Source: Goodfellowiella coeruleoviolacea
Lineage (GTDB): Bacteria > Actinomycetota > Actinomycetes > Mycobacteriales > Pseudonocardiaceae
NCBI RefSeq assembly: GCF_024171785.1
Contig: NZ_JAMTCK010000010.1
Coordinates: 206,043-270,042, forward strand
Length of the DNA stretch: 64,000 bases
Direction: 5' to 3'
How positions within the stretch are numbered: the first letter of the stretch is position 1; each line of letters opens with the position of its first letter. Positions 45,327-54,562 of this stretch are shown here, piece by piece. The notes beneath the pieces were generated by a model that was given only the letters and a program-made list of their open reading frames with translations, did not search any database and was not told the DNA's origin. The translations under genes were made by a program, and so were the position numbers.

Positions 45327-45362
45327 GCCGTGCCGGGACGCGGTGTCGCGTCCCGGCACGGC
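45327..45362 (-). terminator. Rho-independent terminator of the peptide ABC operon
   Basis: Sixteen-base perfect arms GCCGTGCCGGGACGCG (45327-45342) and CGCGTCCCGGCACGGC (45347-45362) with loop GTGT. On the minus strand it begins 8 bases after the ATPase stop and is followed by a short CCGTTTTCCC T-run. Confidence 0.85.
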
Positions 45363-45370
45363 GTTCTCGC

Positions 45371-47110
45371 TCAGCCCGCGTCGCCGGCGGCCAGTTCCAC
45401 CTCGTCCAGCGAGCCGGGCGCGTTGGGCATGGCCGCCAGCAGCGAGCGGGTGTAGGGGTGCTGGGGGGCGAGCAGCACGTCCTCGACCGGCCCCACCTCC
45501 ACCAGCTCACCCTGGTACATCACGGCCACCCGGTCGGCGATGTTCCAGGCCAACCCGAGGTCGTGGGTGATCACCAGGGCTGCCACCCCCAGTTCCACCC
45601 GCAACCGCAGGAACAGGGCGAGGATCTCGCCCCGCACCGAGGCGTCCAGCGAGGCCACCGGCTCGTCGGCGATGAGCACCCTCGGGTTGAGCGCCAACGC
45701 CCCGGCGATCACCACGCGCTGGCGCTGACCGCCGGACAGCTCGTGCGGCAGCACCGAGAAGAACTGCTCCGGCGGGCGCAGCTCGGCCTTGCTCAGCGCG
45801 TCGGCGACCCGCCCGGCCTCGTCGTCGCCGATCCGGTGGATGCGCAGCCCCTCGGCCACCGCCTCGTACACCGACTGGCGGGGGTTGAGGGCGCTGGTCG
45901 GGTCCTGCAACACCAACTGGACCTGCCGCCGGTAGTCCCGCAGGCCCCGGGCGCTGGTGGGCAGCGGCTGCCCGTCGAAGTACACCCGGCCGCTGGTGGG
46001 CTGCTGCAGCCCGAGCAGGGTGCGGGCCAGCGTGGTCTTGCCCGACCCGGACTGCCCCACCAGGGCCACGATCTCGTTGGGGTGGACCTCCAGGGTCACC
46101 CCGGCCACCGCGTGGGTCTGGCCGCCCCGCCGGCCCCCGAACCGCACGTGCAGGTCCTCGGCGCGCAGCACCGGCCGCGTCGAGGCCCCCGAGGACTCCG
46201 AGGGCTCCACTGTCGGTGCGGTGGCCGGCTCGGCGGCGGGCACCAGCCGGTGCGCCGGGTCGCCCACCACGGGAAACGCCGCGGCCAGCGCCTGGGTGTG
46301 GGCGTGGCGGGGCTGGCGCATCACCTGCTCGGCCGGGCCCTGCTCGACCAGCTCGCCCCGGTACATCACGGCGATCCGCTGGCAGGTGGCGGCCAGCACC
46401 GACAGGTCGTGGCTGATCATGATCAGGCCGATGTCGTGCTCGGCGACCAGCCGCCCCATCAGCTCCAGCACCTGGGCCTGCACGATCACGTCCAGGGCGG
46501 TGGTGGGCTCGTCGGCGATCACCAGGCGGGGCTGGCAGGCCAGCGCCATGGCGATCATCACCCGCTGCTTCTGCCCGCCGGACAGCTCGTGCGGGTAGGC
46601 ATCCGCCCGCCGCGCCGGCAGCTCCACCTGTTCCAGCAGTTCGGCCACGCGCGCGCGGATCGCGGCGGGCGACAGCGAGGTGGGCGCGCGCCCACCCCAG
46701 CCGTGCAGGCGCAGCGGCTCGGCGATCTGCTCGCCGATGCGGCGCACCGGGTTGAGCGCGTGCATCGCGCCCTGGAACACCACGGACGCCCCAGCCCACC
46801 GCACCGCGCGCAGCCGACCCCACGACATCGTGCGGACGTCCTCACCGTCCAGCAGCACCTGCCCGTCGACGCGGCTGGACTTGGGCAGCAGCCGCAGCAC
46901 CGACATGGCCAGGGTGGACTTGCCGCACCCGGACTCCCCGGCCAAGCCCAGGGTCTGGCCCGAGGCCAGCGACAGGTCCACCCCGCGCACCGCGTGCACC
47001 TCGCCGCGCCCGCTCTGGTAGCGCACGTGCAGGTCACGCACGTCCAGCAGGGTGGGCGCGGCGGCCTTCTGCTGGTCGACCGGCTCGCTCATCGCCGTCT
47101 GCTCCGCCAT
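45371..47110 (-). CDS. dppDF: Peptide ABC transporter, fused double ATP-binding protein
   Basis: A 579-residue ATPase with two complete nucleotide-binding domains joined by a short linker, equal to DppD plus DppF. Domain 1: Walker A GESGCGKSTL, signature LSGGQKQRVMIAMAL, Walker B LVIADEPTTALD. Domain 2 (from about residue 320): GQSGSGKTTL, LSGGQRQRVVIAGAL, VLIADEPVASLD. Each has the oligopeptide-permease switch histidine (MISHDLS, VITHDLG). ATG at 47110, overlapping the stop of the permease gene by one base. It powers uptake of peptides through the two permeases encoded upstream. Confidence 0.95.
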   Translation of the reverse strand: MAEQTAMSEPVDQQKAAAPTLLDVRDLHVRYQSGRGEVHAVRGVDLSLASGQTLGLAGESGCGKSTLAMSVLRLLPKSSRVDGQVLLDGEDVRTMSWGRLRAVRWAGASVVFQGAMHALNPVRRIGEQIAEPLRLHGWGGRAPTSLSPAAIRARVAELLEQVELPARRADAYPHELSGGQKQRVMIAMALACQPRLVIADEPTTALDVIVQAQVLELMGRLVAEHDIGLIMISHDLSVLAATCQRIAVMYRGELVEQGPAEQVMRQPRHAHTQALAAAFPVVGDPAHRLVPAAEPATAPTVEPSESSGASTRPVLRAEDLHVRFGGRRGGQTHAVAGVTLEVHPNEIVALVGQSGSGKTTLARTLLGLQQPTSGRVYFDGQPLPTSARGLRDYRRQVQLVLQDPTSALNPRQSVYEAVAEGLRIHRIGDDEAGRVADALSKAELRPPEQFFSVLPHELSGGQRQRVVIAGALALNPRVLIADEPVASLDASVRGEILALFLRLRVELGVAALVITHDLGLAWNIADRVAVMYQGELVEVGPVEDVLLAPQHPYTRSLLAAMPNAPGSLDEVELAAGDAG

Positions 47111-48045
47111 CACCGCTCCCCTGCCGAGTGCGCCAGCCGCGGGTTGAGCACCGTCTCCAGTGCCCGGCCGCACAAGGTGAACGCCAAGACCACCACCACG
47201 ATCCCCAGGCCCGGCGGCAGCAGGTACCACCAGGCGCCCTTGGACACCGCGCCGTGCAGCGACGCGGAGTGCAGCATCGACCCCCAGGACACCCGGGTGG
47301 GATCACCCAGGCCCAGGAACGACAGGGTGGATTCGGCGATGATCGCGCTGGCCACGGTCAGCGTGGTGTTGACGAACACCAGCGGCAGCACCGCGGGCAG
47401 CACGTGCTTGCCGATCACGTGGCCGTGCCCGCCGCCCAGCGCCCGGGACCGCTCGATGTAGGGGCGGGCCTCCACGGTCAGGGTCTGGGCCCGCACCAGC
47501 CGCGCCGTGGACGGCCAGGACGTGACCCCGATCGCGAGGATGATCGTGCCCAGCCCCTGCGGCAGCACGGTGGACAGCACCAGGGCCAGCACCAGGGACG
47601 GCAGCACCAGGAAGAAGTCGGTCACCCGCAGCAGCACCGAGGACACCCAGCCGCCGAAGTGCGCCGCGCACACCCCGACCACGGTGCCGATGCCCACCGA
47701 CAGCAGCGTCGCGGCCAACCCGACCAGCAGCGAGACCTGCGCGCCCCACCAGGTCAGCAGCAGCACCGACCGTCCGGTGTGGTCGGTGCCCAGCCAGAAC
47801 TCGCCGCTGGGCGCCTGCCAGGGCGCGCCGGGCGCCCGGGTGACGTCCAGGCCGGTCTGGTCGGTGAGCGCCGGTGCCAGCACCGCCAGCAGCACGATCA
47901 CCCCGAGCACGACCAGGCCGGCCACGCCGCCGCGGTCGGTGGCGAACTGCCGCCACACCCGCGCCGCGGCGGCGCGCCGCCGGGCCCACACGAGGGCCGT
48001 GGCGGTGCGGGGTGGGGTGGACGGTGGATTCTGTGTCGTGGTCAT
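47110..48045 (-). CDS. dppC: Peptide ABC transporter permease (DppC/OppC type)
   Basis: A 311-residue permease with six membrane helices. The N-terminal stretch FATDRGGVAGLVVLGVIVLLAVLAPAL and the FWLGTDHTGRSVLL block are typical of DppC/OppC. The EAA loop reads YIERSRALGGGHGHVIGKHVLPAVLP. Its ATG overlaps the stop of the DppB-type gene (ATGA). It forms a heterodimeric channel with that protein. Confidence 0.94.
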   Translation of the reverse strand: MTTTQNPPSTPPRTATALVWARRRAAAARVWRQFATDRGGVAGLVVLGVIVLLAVLAPALTDQTGLDVTRAPGAPWQAPSGEFWLGTDHTGRSVLLLTWWGAQVSLLVGLAATLLSVGIGTVVGVCAAHFGGWVSSVLLRVTDFFLVLPSLVLALVLSTVLPQGLGTIILAIGVTSWPSTARLVRAQTLTVEARPYIERSRALGGGHGHVIGKHVLPAVLPLVFVNTTLTVASAIIAESTLSFLGLGDPTRVSWGSMLHSASLHGAVSKGAWWYLLPPGLGIVVVVLAFTLCGRALETVLNPRLAHSAGER

Positions 48046-49070
48046 GCGGCACGCACCCTCGGGTCGAGGACTCGGTAGAGCAGGTCCGCGATCACGTTCA
48101 TGGCCACCACCGAGCCGGTCAGCACGATGAAGATCCCTTGCAGCAGTGGGAGGTCGGGGCCTTGCAGCGCCTCGTAGGTGAGCAGGCCCAGGCCGGGCCA
48201 GGAGAACACCGTCTCCACGGTGATCGCCCCGGACACCACCAGGCCCAGGTGCAGGAACACCAGGGTCACCGTGGGCAGCAGGGCGTTGGGCACGGCGTGG
48301 CGGCGCCGGACCAGGTCGTCGCGCAGCCCCTTGGCGCGCGCGGTGGTCAGGTAGTCGGCGTTCATCTCCTCCAGCAGCGAGGAGCGCATCACCAGCAGGT
48401 ACTGCGCGTAGATCACCGCGACGAAGGTCAGGCAGGGCAGCACCATGTGGTGGGCGGTGTCCAGGGCCTGGGACAGGAAGTCCGGCGGGGTGTCCGGGTA
48501 GCGGATGCCGCCGCTGGGGAACAGGTTCCCGGTGGCGATCATCAGCAGCAGCCCGAGCCAGAACGTGGGCATCGACCACAGGGTGAGCGAGACGCCGGTG
48601 GAGACGCGGTCGAAGCGGCTGCCCCGCCGCCAGGCGCCCTTGATGCCCAGCCACAGGCCCAGGATCACCGCGATGATCGTGGAGGTGCCCACCAGCAGCA
48701 GGGTCGGGCCGAGCCGCTCGGCGATCAGCTCACCGACCGGGCGGCTGTAGACGTAGGACGTGCCCAGGTCGCCGCGCGCCAGCCTGCCGAGGTAGTCGAG
48801 GAACTGCTGGAGCAGCGGCCGGTCCACGCCCAGGCGTGCGCGCAGTTCGGCCTGTTGGTCGGCGGTGACCGGGCGGCCCCGGGTCATGGACAGCACGGGG
48901 TCGCCCGGGATCACCCGGAACAGCAGGAAGCCCAGCACCACCACCAGGAACAGGCTGGCCAGCGCGCCACCGAGCTTGCCGGCGACGTAGCGCAGGGTGC
49001 TGCCGCCCCTGCCGCGGCGCGCCGCCGACTCGGCGAGTGCTTCCTCGACAGGGGCGAGTGCGTCGGTCAC
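48042..49070 (-). CDS. dppB: Peptide ABC transporter permease (DppB/OppB type)
   Basis: A 342-residue permease with six membrane helices. FLVVVLGFLLFRVIPGDPVLSMTRGRPVTADQQAELRARLGVDRPLLQQFLDYLGRLARGDLGTSY is the classical DppB N-terminal signature. The EAA loop is DYLTTARAKGLRDDLVRRRHAVPNALLP. GTG at 49070, 5 bases after the binding-protein stop. Confidence 0.95.
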   Translation of the reverse strand: MTDALAPVEEALAESAARRGRGGSTLRYVAGKLGGALASLFLVVVLGFLLFRVIPGDPVLSMTRGRPVTADQQAELRARLGVDRPLLQQFLDYLGRLARGDLGTSYVYSRPVGELIAERLGPTLLLVGTSTIIAVILGLWLGIKGAWRRGSRFDRVSTGVSLTLWSMPTFWLGLLLMIATGNLFPSGGIRYPDTPPDFLSQALDTAHHMVLPCLTFVAVIYAQYLLVMRSSLLEEMNADYLTTARAKGLRDDLVRRRHAVPNALLPTVTLVFLHLGLVVSGAITVETVFSWPGLGLLTYEALQGPDLPLLQGIFIVLTGSVVAMNVIADLLYRVLDPRVRAA

Positions 49071-49075
49071 TGCTC

Positions 49076-50899
49076 CTACTCCCGCTCGTCCGCGGTGCTG
49101 CCGCGCCGCCTGGCCACCAGCAGCCCGCCACCGGCCAGGACCACCACGACGACCACCACGACACCGATCACCAGGCCGGTGCTGCTGCCGGCGCCCGCGC
49201 TGGTGGCGGCGACCGGGGTGGCGCTGTAGTAGCCCCAGTAGCTGCTCTGGGCCATGATCACACCATCCTGGGCCGGCTGCTTCTGGAAGCCGTCGAACCG
49301 GTCCTTGCGGTATCCCTCCAACGCGTTGTCGTAGTCCAGCATCACCAGGGGGGCCTGCTCGTAGAGCCGCTGCTGCATCTTGCGGACCAGCTCGGCCCGC
49401 TTGGTGCGGTCGAACTCCGCGCTCTGCTGCGCGTAGAGGGCGTCGTACTCGGCGTCGCAGAAGAACGAGTCGGTGGTGCCGCCCTTGCCGTCCGGGTTGG
49501 GCCGCTGCGCGCAGGTGTGCAGCGAGAGGATGTAGTCCGGGTCGGGGTTGGAGCCCCAGGTGCTCACCTGCAGGTCGAAGTTGCCGGCCGTGCTGGTCTC
49601 GTTGAACTGGTTGTCGGAGACCAGCTGCACCTCGACGCCGATGCCGATGTCGCTGAGCCAGCGCTTGACGTACTCGGCGGTCTGCTCGTCGAAGGCGCGT
49701 CCGCTGTGGCCGAGCAGCCGCAGGGTCAGCGCCCGCCCGTCCGGGCCGACCCTGGTGCCGTCGGCGCCCTTGGGGTAGCCGGCCGCGTCCAGGTCGGCGT
49801 TGGCGGCGGCGGGGTCGAACTTGCGTTCCTGGCCGGCGGCCGGCTGCCAGTGGTAGTCGCCCCACATCGTGGGGATCAGGCCGGTGGCGGGTTCGGCGTA
49901 GCCGCCCATCACCTTGTTCACGATCGTGGTGACGTCGATGGCCTTGGCGATGGCCTGGCGCACCCGCACGTCCTTGAGGGCGGGGTGGCCGTCGCCGATG
50001 GGCTGGCCGTCCTTGGTGGCCGCGCCCGGGTTGATCAGCAGCTCGTTGAACCGGCGGCCCTTGGCCTGGTTGGGCACGATGTTCGGGTCGTTCTTGAGGG
50101 AGTCGAACTGGGCCGGGGCGAGCCGGTTGACCAGGTCGACCTCACCCTTCTGCAGGGCCTGCACCGCGGCGTCGGCGTTCTTGTAGTAGACGAACTGCAG
50201 CTCGTCGTACTTGGCGGGGCCGCGCCAGTAGTCCTTGTTGGCCTTGAGCTTGATGTACTCGTTGGCCTTGTACTCGGTGAGCACGAACGGTCCGCTGCCC
50301 ACCACCGGGGTGGTGTCGTTGGCGTAGGTGGCGATGTCGCTGACCGAGGCCCAGACGTGCTCGGGCACGATCGGGACCTCCATGGCGGTCATGGTGGTCA
50401 CCGGCACCTTGGTCTTGATCACCACGGTGTGTTCGTCGGGAGCGGTGACCGACTCGAAGTTGGCCACGAAGTTGCCGTTGGCGGTGGCCGCGTCCGCGTT
50501 GGTCATCATCAGGTTGTAGGTGAAGACGACGTCCTTGGCGGTGATCGGCTGACCGTCGGACCACTTCGCGCCCTGGCGGATCGTGTAGGTCCAGGTCAGT
50601 TTGTCCGCCGAGGTTTCCCACTTCTCCGCCAACCCGGGCGTGGGCTGGTTGTGGGTGTCGAAGGTGGTGAGGAACTCGTACATCAACCGGCCCAGTTCGG
50701 TGCTGGACTGGAAGATCGCGATGAACGGGTTGAGTGTGTCGATCTGCTGTGTGATCGCGACCCGCAGAGTTGTTCCGCCGGCCTGCTGGGCGGCGGCTTG
50801 CAAGGCCACCCCCGGGGCCATGACTGGGGCTGCGACCAGCCCGAACACCGTGACGAGAGCGCCGATGGCTCGGCCTACCCATCGTCTGTTGACGCGCAC
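49076..50899 (-). CDS. dppA-SBP: Peptide-binding protein (SBP_bac_5) with C-terminal membrane anchor
   Basis: About 607 residues. A signal peptide without a lipobox cysteine (WVGRAIGALVTVFGLVAAP) precedes the solute-binding domain (TLRVAITQQIDTLNPF, YEFLTTFDTHNQPTPGLAEKWE, FTYNLMM, VRQAIAKAIDVTTIVNKVM, LQVSTWGSNPDPDYILSLHTC). A single membrane helix near the C terminus (GLVIGVVVVVVVVLAGGGLLVARRR) then anchors it. So this receptor is held by a C-terminal helix instead of a lipid, which is unusual in bacteria. I use the GTG at 50899, which has a well-placed GGAAAGG ribosome site; an ATG at 50929 is possible. First gene of the four-gene importer operon, divergent from the D-aminopeptidase. Confidence 0.93.
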   Translation of the reverse strand: MRVNRRWVGRAIGALVTVFGLVAAPVMAPGVALQAAAQQAGGTTLRVAITQQIDTLNPFIAIFQSSTELGRLMYEFLTTFDTHNQPTPGLAEKWETSADKLTWTYTIRQGAKWSDGQPITAKDVVFTYNLMMTNADAATANGNFVANFESVTAPDEHTVVIKTKVPVTTMTAMEVPIVPEHVWASVSDIATYANDTTPVVGSGPFVLTEYKANEYIKLKANKDYWRGPAKYDELQFVYYKNADAAVQALQKGEVDLVNRLAPAQFDSLKNDPNIVPNQAKGRRFNELLINPGAATKDGQPIGDGHPALKDVRVRQAIAKAIDVTTIVNKVMGGYAEPATGLIPTMWGDYHWQPAAGQERKFDPAAANADLDAAGYPKGADGTRVGPDGRALTLRLLGHSGRAFDEQTAEYVKRWLSDIGIGVEVQLVSDNQFNETSTAGNFDLQVSTWGSNPDPDYILSLHTCAQRPNPDGKGGTTDSFFCDAEYDALYAQQSAEFDRTKRAELVRKMQQRLYEQAPLVMLDYDNALEGYRKDRFDGFQKQPAQDGVIMAQSSYWGYYSATPVAATSAGAGSSTGLVIGVVVVVVVVLAGGGLLVARRRGSTADERE

Positions 50900-50987
50900 C
50901 GTGACCACACCTTTCCAGAAGAGTGCCAAGAAATAACCATCCGGCGGTATCGCAAGTCAACGAGTACCCACGGAACTTGCCAAGACG

Positions 50988-51002
50988 TAACGTTGGCCCG
51001 TG
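50988..51002 (+). promoter_or_regulatory. Probable leaderless promoter of the D-aminopeptidase gene
   Basis: A -10-like TAACGT at 50988-50993 with TACCCA 17 bases upstream (50965-50970) would start transcription at about 51000, on the GTG itself. There is no ribosome site before the GTG. Confidence 0.4.
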
Positions 51003-51827
51003 CGGATCATGATCTCGGCTGACATGGAAGGCGCCACCGGCGTCACCTACACCTCGGACGTCATACCCGGAACAGAGCAGTGGCAGCGGTTCCGCCGCCT
51101 GTTCACCGGCGACGTCAACGCCTGCATCGCCGGACTGTGCGCCGGCGGCGCCACCGACGTCCTGGTGAACGAGGCGCACTCGTCCCAACGCAACCTCCTG
51201 TTGGAGGACCTGGATCCCCGGGCCCGGATGCTCACCGGCCGACACAAGCCGCTGTCGATGATGCAGGGCATCCAGTCTGGTGTGGACGGTGTGGTGTTCC
51301 TGGGCTACCACGCCGGCGCCGGTGCCGACGGCGTGCTCGCCCACACCTATCTGGAGAACTCCATCACCGGGGTGTGGCTGGACGGCGTGCCCGCCAGCGA
51401 GGGACGGCTCAACGCCGCCATGGCCGCCGAACACGGCGTGCCGGTGCTCCTGGTCACCGGCGATGACCAGACCTGCCTCGACGCCGCCGACTACGCCCCC
51501 CAGGCGGTGGGCGTCGCGGTCAAGGAGTGCGTCAGCCGCTACGCCGCGATCTGCCTGCCGCCCGCCCGCACCGCCGACCTGATCACCGAGGCGGCCCGCG
51601 AGGCCATGGCGCGGGCCGGCCGCGACGAGCCGAGCACCGGGCCTCACCGCATCGAGGTGGAATTCGACGCGACCCACCTCGCGCACGCCGCCGCGGTAGT
51701 GCCTACCGTAGAGCTGATCGGCGTCCGCAGTGTTGGCTTCGACGCGCCGTCCATGACCGAGGCAATGAAAGCGTTCAAGGTGGTCACCGCGATCGCGTCT
51801 GGAGCAGTTGAGGGAATCTATGGTTGA
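51000..51827 (+). CDS. dppA: D-aminopeptidase, family M55 (DppA-like)
   Basis: A 275-residue zinc D-aminopeptidase. Metal and active-site segments are visible: MISADMEGATGVT (DxE at the N terminus), VLVNEAHSSQRNLL, FLGYHAGAGADGVLAHTY, and LVTGDDQTCLDA. The family releases D-Ala from D-Ala-D-Ala and D-Ala-Gly-Gly. In Bacillus subtilis it is the first gene of the dipeptide permease operon; here it is divergent from the equivalent permease operon, so the functional link is conserved though the layout is not. GTG at 51000. The 3' end overlaps the M20 peptidase start by 8 bases. Confidence 0.94.
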   Translation: MRIMISADMEGATGVTYTSDVIPGTEQWQRFRRLFTGDVNACIAGLCAGGATDVLVNEAHSSQRNLLLEDLDPRARMLTGRHKPLSMMQGIQSGVDGVVFLGYHAGAGADGVLAHTYLENSITGVWLDGVPASEGRLNAAMAAEHGVPVLLVTGDDQTCLDAADYAPQAVGVAVKECVSRYAAICLPPARTADLITEAAREAMARAGRDEPSTGPHRIEVEFDATHLAHAAAVVPTVELIGVRSVGFDAPSMTEAMKAFKVVTAIASGAVEGIYG

Positions 51828-53178
51828 GCCCACCCCCGTCACCACCGGTGCGACCCAGGTCCGCGAGCCCGGTGACCCCGCCGCCGACGTGGTGGACCTG
51901 TGTTCGGCTCTGATCCGGTTCGACACCACCAACCGAGGCAACGGCGACAGCGCCGGCGAGCGGGAGGCCGCCGAGTTCGTGGCCGCCGCGCTGTCCGCGG
52001 CCGGCCTGTCCCCGACCCTGCTGGAGGCCGCGCCGCGGCGCAGCAACGTGGTGGCCCGGCTGGCCGGCACCGAGCCGGACCTGCCGCCGCTGCTGGTGCA
52101 GGCGCACCTGGACGTGGTGCCGGCCCGGGCCGAGGACTGGACGGTGTCCCCGTTCTCCGGCGAGATCGCCGACGGCTACGTGTGGGGGCGTGGCGCGGTC
52201 GACATGAAGGACATGATCGCCATGGTGCTGTCGGTGCTGGCGGCCTGGTCGCGCACGGGCCGCCGCCCCCGCCGTGACCTGGTGCTGGCGTTCGTGGCCG
52301 ACGAGGAGGACCGGGGCGATGTGGGGGCGCACTGGCTGGTGAAGCACCACGCCGAGCTGTTCGCCGACTGCGCCGCCGCCATCAGCGAGTCCGGTGGCTA
52401 CTCCTACGCGGTGCCGACCGCCTCCGGTGGGCTGGTGCGGCTGTATCCGGTGGCCACCGCCGAGCGGGGCACCGCCCACCTGCGCCTGACCGCCCAGGGT
52501 CGGGCCGGTCACGGGTCGCGGCGCAACGACGACAACGCCGTGGTCACCCTGATCGAGGCGCTGGCGCGGCTCACCGCCCACCAGTGGCCGGTGCAGCTGA
52601 CCCCGACCGTGCGGGCGTTTCTGGAGCGCACCTCGGCCGCGCTGGGCGTCACCGCCGATCTGTCCGATGTGGACGGCACGCTGCGTCGGCTGGGGCCCGC
52701 CGCGGCCCTGGCCGAGTCCACGGTCCGCAACAGCACCACCCCCACCGTGCTCGACGCCGGCTACAAGGTCAACGTGATCCCCGGGGCCGCCGCCGCCGAG
52801 GTGGACACCCGGGTGCTCCCCGGCAGCGAACAGGACCTGCTGGCCGAGGTCGACCGGTTGATCGGGCCCGGTGTGCGGCGCGAGCTGCTCACCTGGCAGC
52901 CGGCGGTGCAGGCGCCGGTGGACTCGGTGTGGTTCACCGCGATGGCCGACGCCCTGCGCGCCGAGGACCCGGAAGCCGTGGTCGTGCCGTACTGCATGGG
53001 CGGCGGCACCGACGCCAAGGCCTTCGCCACCCTGGGCATCGACTGCTACGGCTTCTCGCCGCTGCTGCTGCCGCCCGGCTACGACTACCGCGCGATGGCG
53101 CACGGCGTGGACGAGCGGGTGCCGGTCGAGGGCCTGCGCTTCGGTGCCCGCGTGCTGGACCGGTTCCTGTCCAGCTAA
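51820..53178 (+). CDS. M20/M28 family zinc peptidase
   Basis: A 452-residue metallopeptidase of the ArgE/DapE/CPG2 class. VQAHLDVVPARAEDW (metal His, catalytic Asp), GRGAVDMKDMIAM (bridging Asp), AFVADEEDRGD (catalytic Glu pair) and the dimerisation domain GRAGHGSRRNDDNAV are present; the last metal ligand is in YDYRAMAHGVDERVPVEGL. It probably trims peptides brought in by the divergent importer. ATG at 51820 with a GAGGGAAT ribosome site, overlapping the D-aminopeptidase stop. Confidence 0.93.
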   Translation: MVEPTPVTTGATQVREPGDPAADVVDLCSALIRFDTTNRGNGDSAGEREAAEFVAAALSAAGLSPTLLEAAPRRSNVVARLAGTEPDLPPLLVQAHLDVVPARAEDWTVSPFSGEIADGYVWGRGAVDMKDMIAMVLSVLAAWSRTGRRPRRDLVLAFVADEEDRGDVGAHWLVKHHAELFADCAAAISESGGYSYAVPTASGGLVRLYPVATAERGTAHLRLTAQGRAGHGSRRNDDNAVVTLIEALARLTAHQWPVQLTPTVRAFLERTSAALGVTADLSDVDGTLRRLGPAAALAESTVRNSTTPTVLDAGYKVNVIPGAAAAEVDTRVLPGSEQDLLAEVDRLIGPGVRRELLTWQPAVQAPVDSVWFTAMADALRAEDPEAVVVPYCMGGGTDAKAFATLGIDCYGFSPLLLPPGYDYRAMAHGVDERVPVEGLRFGARVLDRFLSS

Positions 53179-53277
53179 CCGCCCGCCGCGCCGGGGCCGG
53201 CCCCGCATCACCCAACCCCGCCTCCGGGGCGGGGCACGGGGCCGGCCGCCGGAGGCGGGCAGGCTGTCCGACCGCCC

Positions 53278-54483
53278 TCACTCAGCGGCGGGACCCGGCG
53301 CGGCCGCCGGGCTGGCCGGCCGGGCCGCACCGGCGGCGGCCAGGGCCTGCCGCGCCTGCCGCAGCTCCTCGCTGACCTGGTCCAACTGCTGTTCCGCCCG
53401 GTGTGCGCGGGCCAGGGTCTGCGCCCGGGCCTCGTCCACGGCGGCGTAGCGCTCCTGGGCCACCCGCCGCTCCTGGTCGATGGCGGCAGCGGCGGCAGCG
53501 CGCTGGTCGGTGAGTTCCTGGCGCAGCCGCGCGAGGTCGTCGGCGGTGGCCCGGCGCTCCTCCGCCTGGGCGGCGCGCTGGGCGACCATCTCGGCGCGCA
53601 GGTGCTCGACCTCGCCGCGGGCATCGGCCGCGGCCTGTTCCGCGCGTTCGGCTCTGCGCTCGGCCTGGCTGGCCTGGGCGCGTGCGGCGTCGCGTTCGGC
53701 GCTGAGCAGGGCCACCCGCTCAGCGGTCTCCTGGCGGAGGCGATCCACCTCGGCCGCGGTGACCTGGCGAATCCGGTTGATCTCCGCGTCGGTGGCGTGT
53801 CGGATCTGCTCGATCTCCTCCTGGGTCTGCTGCCGGACGGCGTTCACCGTGCTGGCCGCCTCGGCCTGGGCCGCGGCGATGTCGCGGGCTGCCTGCTCGG
53901 CTGTCCGGGTGGCCTCGGCCACCGCGGCGTCGCGTTGCTGTCGAGCCTGCTGGGCGGCCTGGTCGGCGTGGTCGGCCGCGGCCGTGGCCTCAGCGGCCCG
54001 TGCTTCGGCGGCCCGGCGTGCCCGCTCGGCGTCGCGCCGCCGCTGCTCGGCCTCGGCCAGGGCGGCCTCGGCGTCGGCCACCGCCCGTGCTGCCTGCGCC
54101 TGGGCGGCGTGCACCTGGGCCTCGGCCGCGCTGGGGTCGGCCAGGGTGCCCAGTTCGGCCACGGCGCTGGTCAGGGTGGCGACCAGGCGGTCGGACAGGA
54201 CCCGGAACTGATCCAACAGCTCTCCTGAACGCAGTCGGGCCGCAGTGATCGGTTCAGCGTGTTTTGTCACGGTGACGGAAGTAGTCGCAGGTTCTGCCTC
54301 CTGCTGGAGCCGCTGTCGTTCGCGCCACGCCCGCCATCGGGTGTGATCCGGCAGGTCGCAGTACTCGGAGGGCCGGCCCGGCCCGTGTCCTCGCCGCACC
54401 GGCCGGGTGCAGCCCGGGTAGTTGCAGACCGCCGCCTGACCCTCCGGGCGCTCCGGCGCCCCGGTCCCCTGATCATCAGCCAC
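53278..54483 (-). CDS. KfrA-like coiled-coil protein with N-terminal zinc motif
   Basis: A 401-residue protein. The N terminus has a likely zinc finger CNYPGCTRPVRRG...SEYCDLPDHTRWRAWRERQR (Cys-x4-Cys, then Cys-x4-His). About residues 110-385 form one very long alanine/glutamine/arginine-rich coiled coil. This layout recalls KfrA-type DNA-binding coiled-coil proteins of plasmids and their chromosomal actinobacterial relatives. GTG at 54483, which coincides with the predicted transcription start. Its promoter holds palindromic TAACG repeats, so autoregulation is likely. Function: perhaps nucleoid or cytoskeletal organisation; not known. Confidence 0.8.
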   Translation of the reverse strand: MADDQGTGAPERPEGQAAVCNYPGCTRPVRRGHGPGRPSEYCDLPDHTRWRAWRERQRLQQEAEPATTSVTVTKHAEPITAARLRSGELLDQFRVLSDRLVATLTSAVAELGTLADPSAAEAQVHAAQAQAARAVADAEAALAEAEQRRRDAERARRAAEARAAEATAAADHADQAAQQARQQRDAAVAEATRTAEQAARDIAAAQAEAASTVNAVRQQTQEEIEQIRHATDAEINRIRQVTAAEVDRLRQETAERVALLSAERDAARAQASQAERRAERAEQAAADARGEVEHLRAEMVAQRAAQAEERRATADDLARLRQELTDQRAAAAAAIDQERRVAQERYAAVDEARAQTLARAHRAEQQLDQVSEELRQARQALAAAGAARPASPAAAPGPAAE

Positions 54484-54517
54484 CCCAGTATCGTAGCGTT
54501 AATAACGTAACAAACAA
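54483..54517 (-). promoter_or_regulatory. Leaderless promoter with palindrome for the coiled-coil gene
   Basis: On the minus strand a -35-like TTGTTT (54512-54517) and a -10 TACGAT (54490-54495) are 16 bases apart, and the start would fall on the GTG at 54483. The spacer contains CGTTAATAACG (54497-54507), and further AACG/TAACG copies follow up to 54540. Confidence 0.5.
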
Positions 54518-54562
54518 AACGAAACGCTAACACGTAACGAAAATGACCCGAGATCCTGACTT

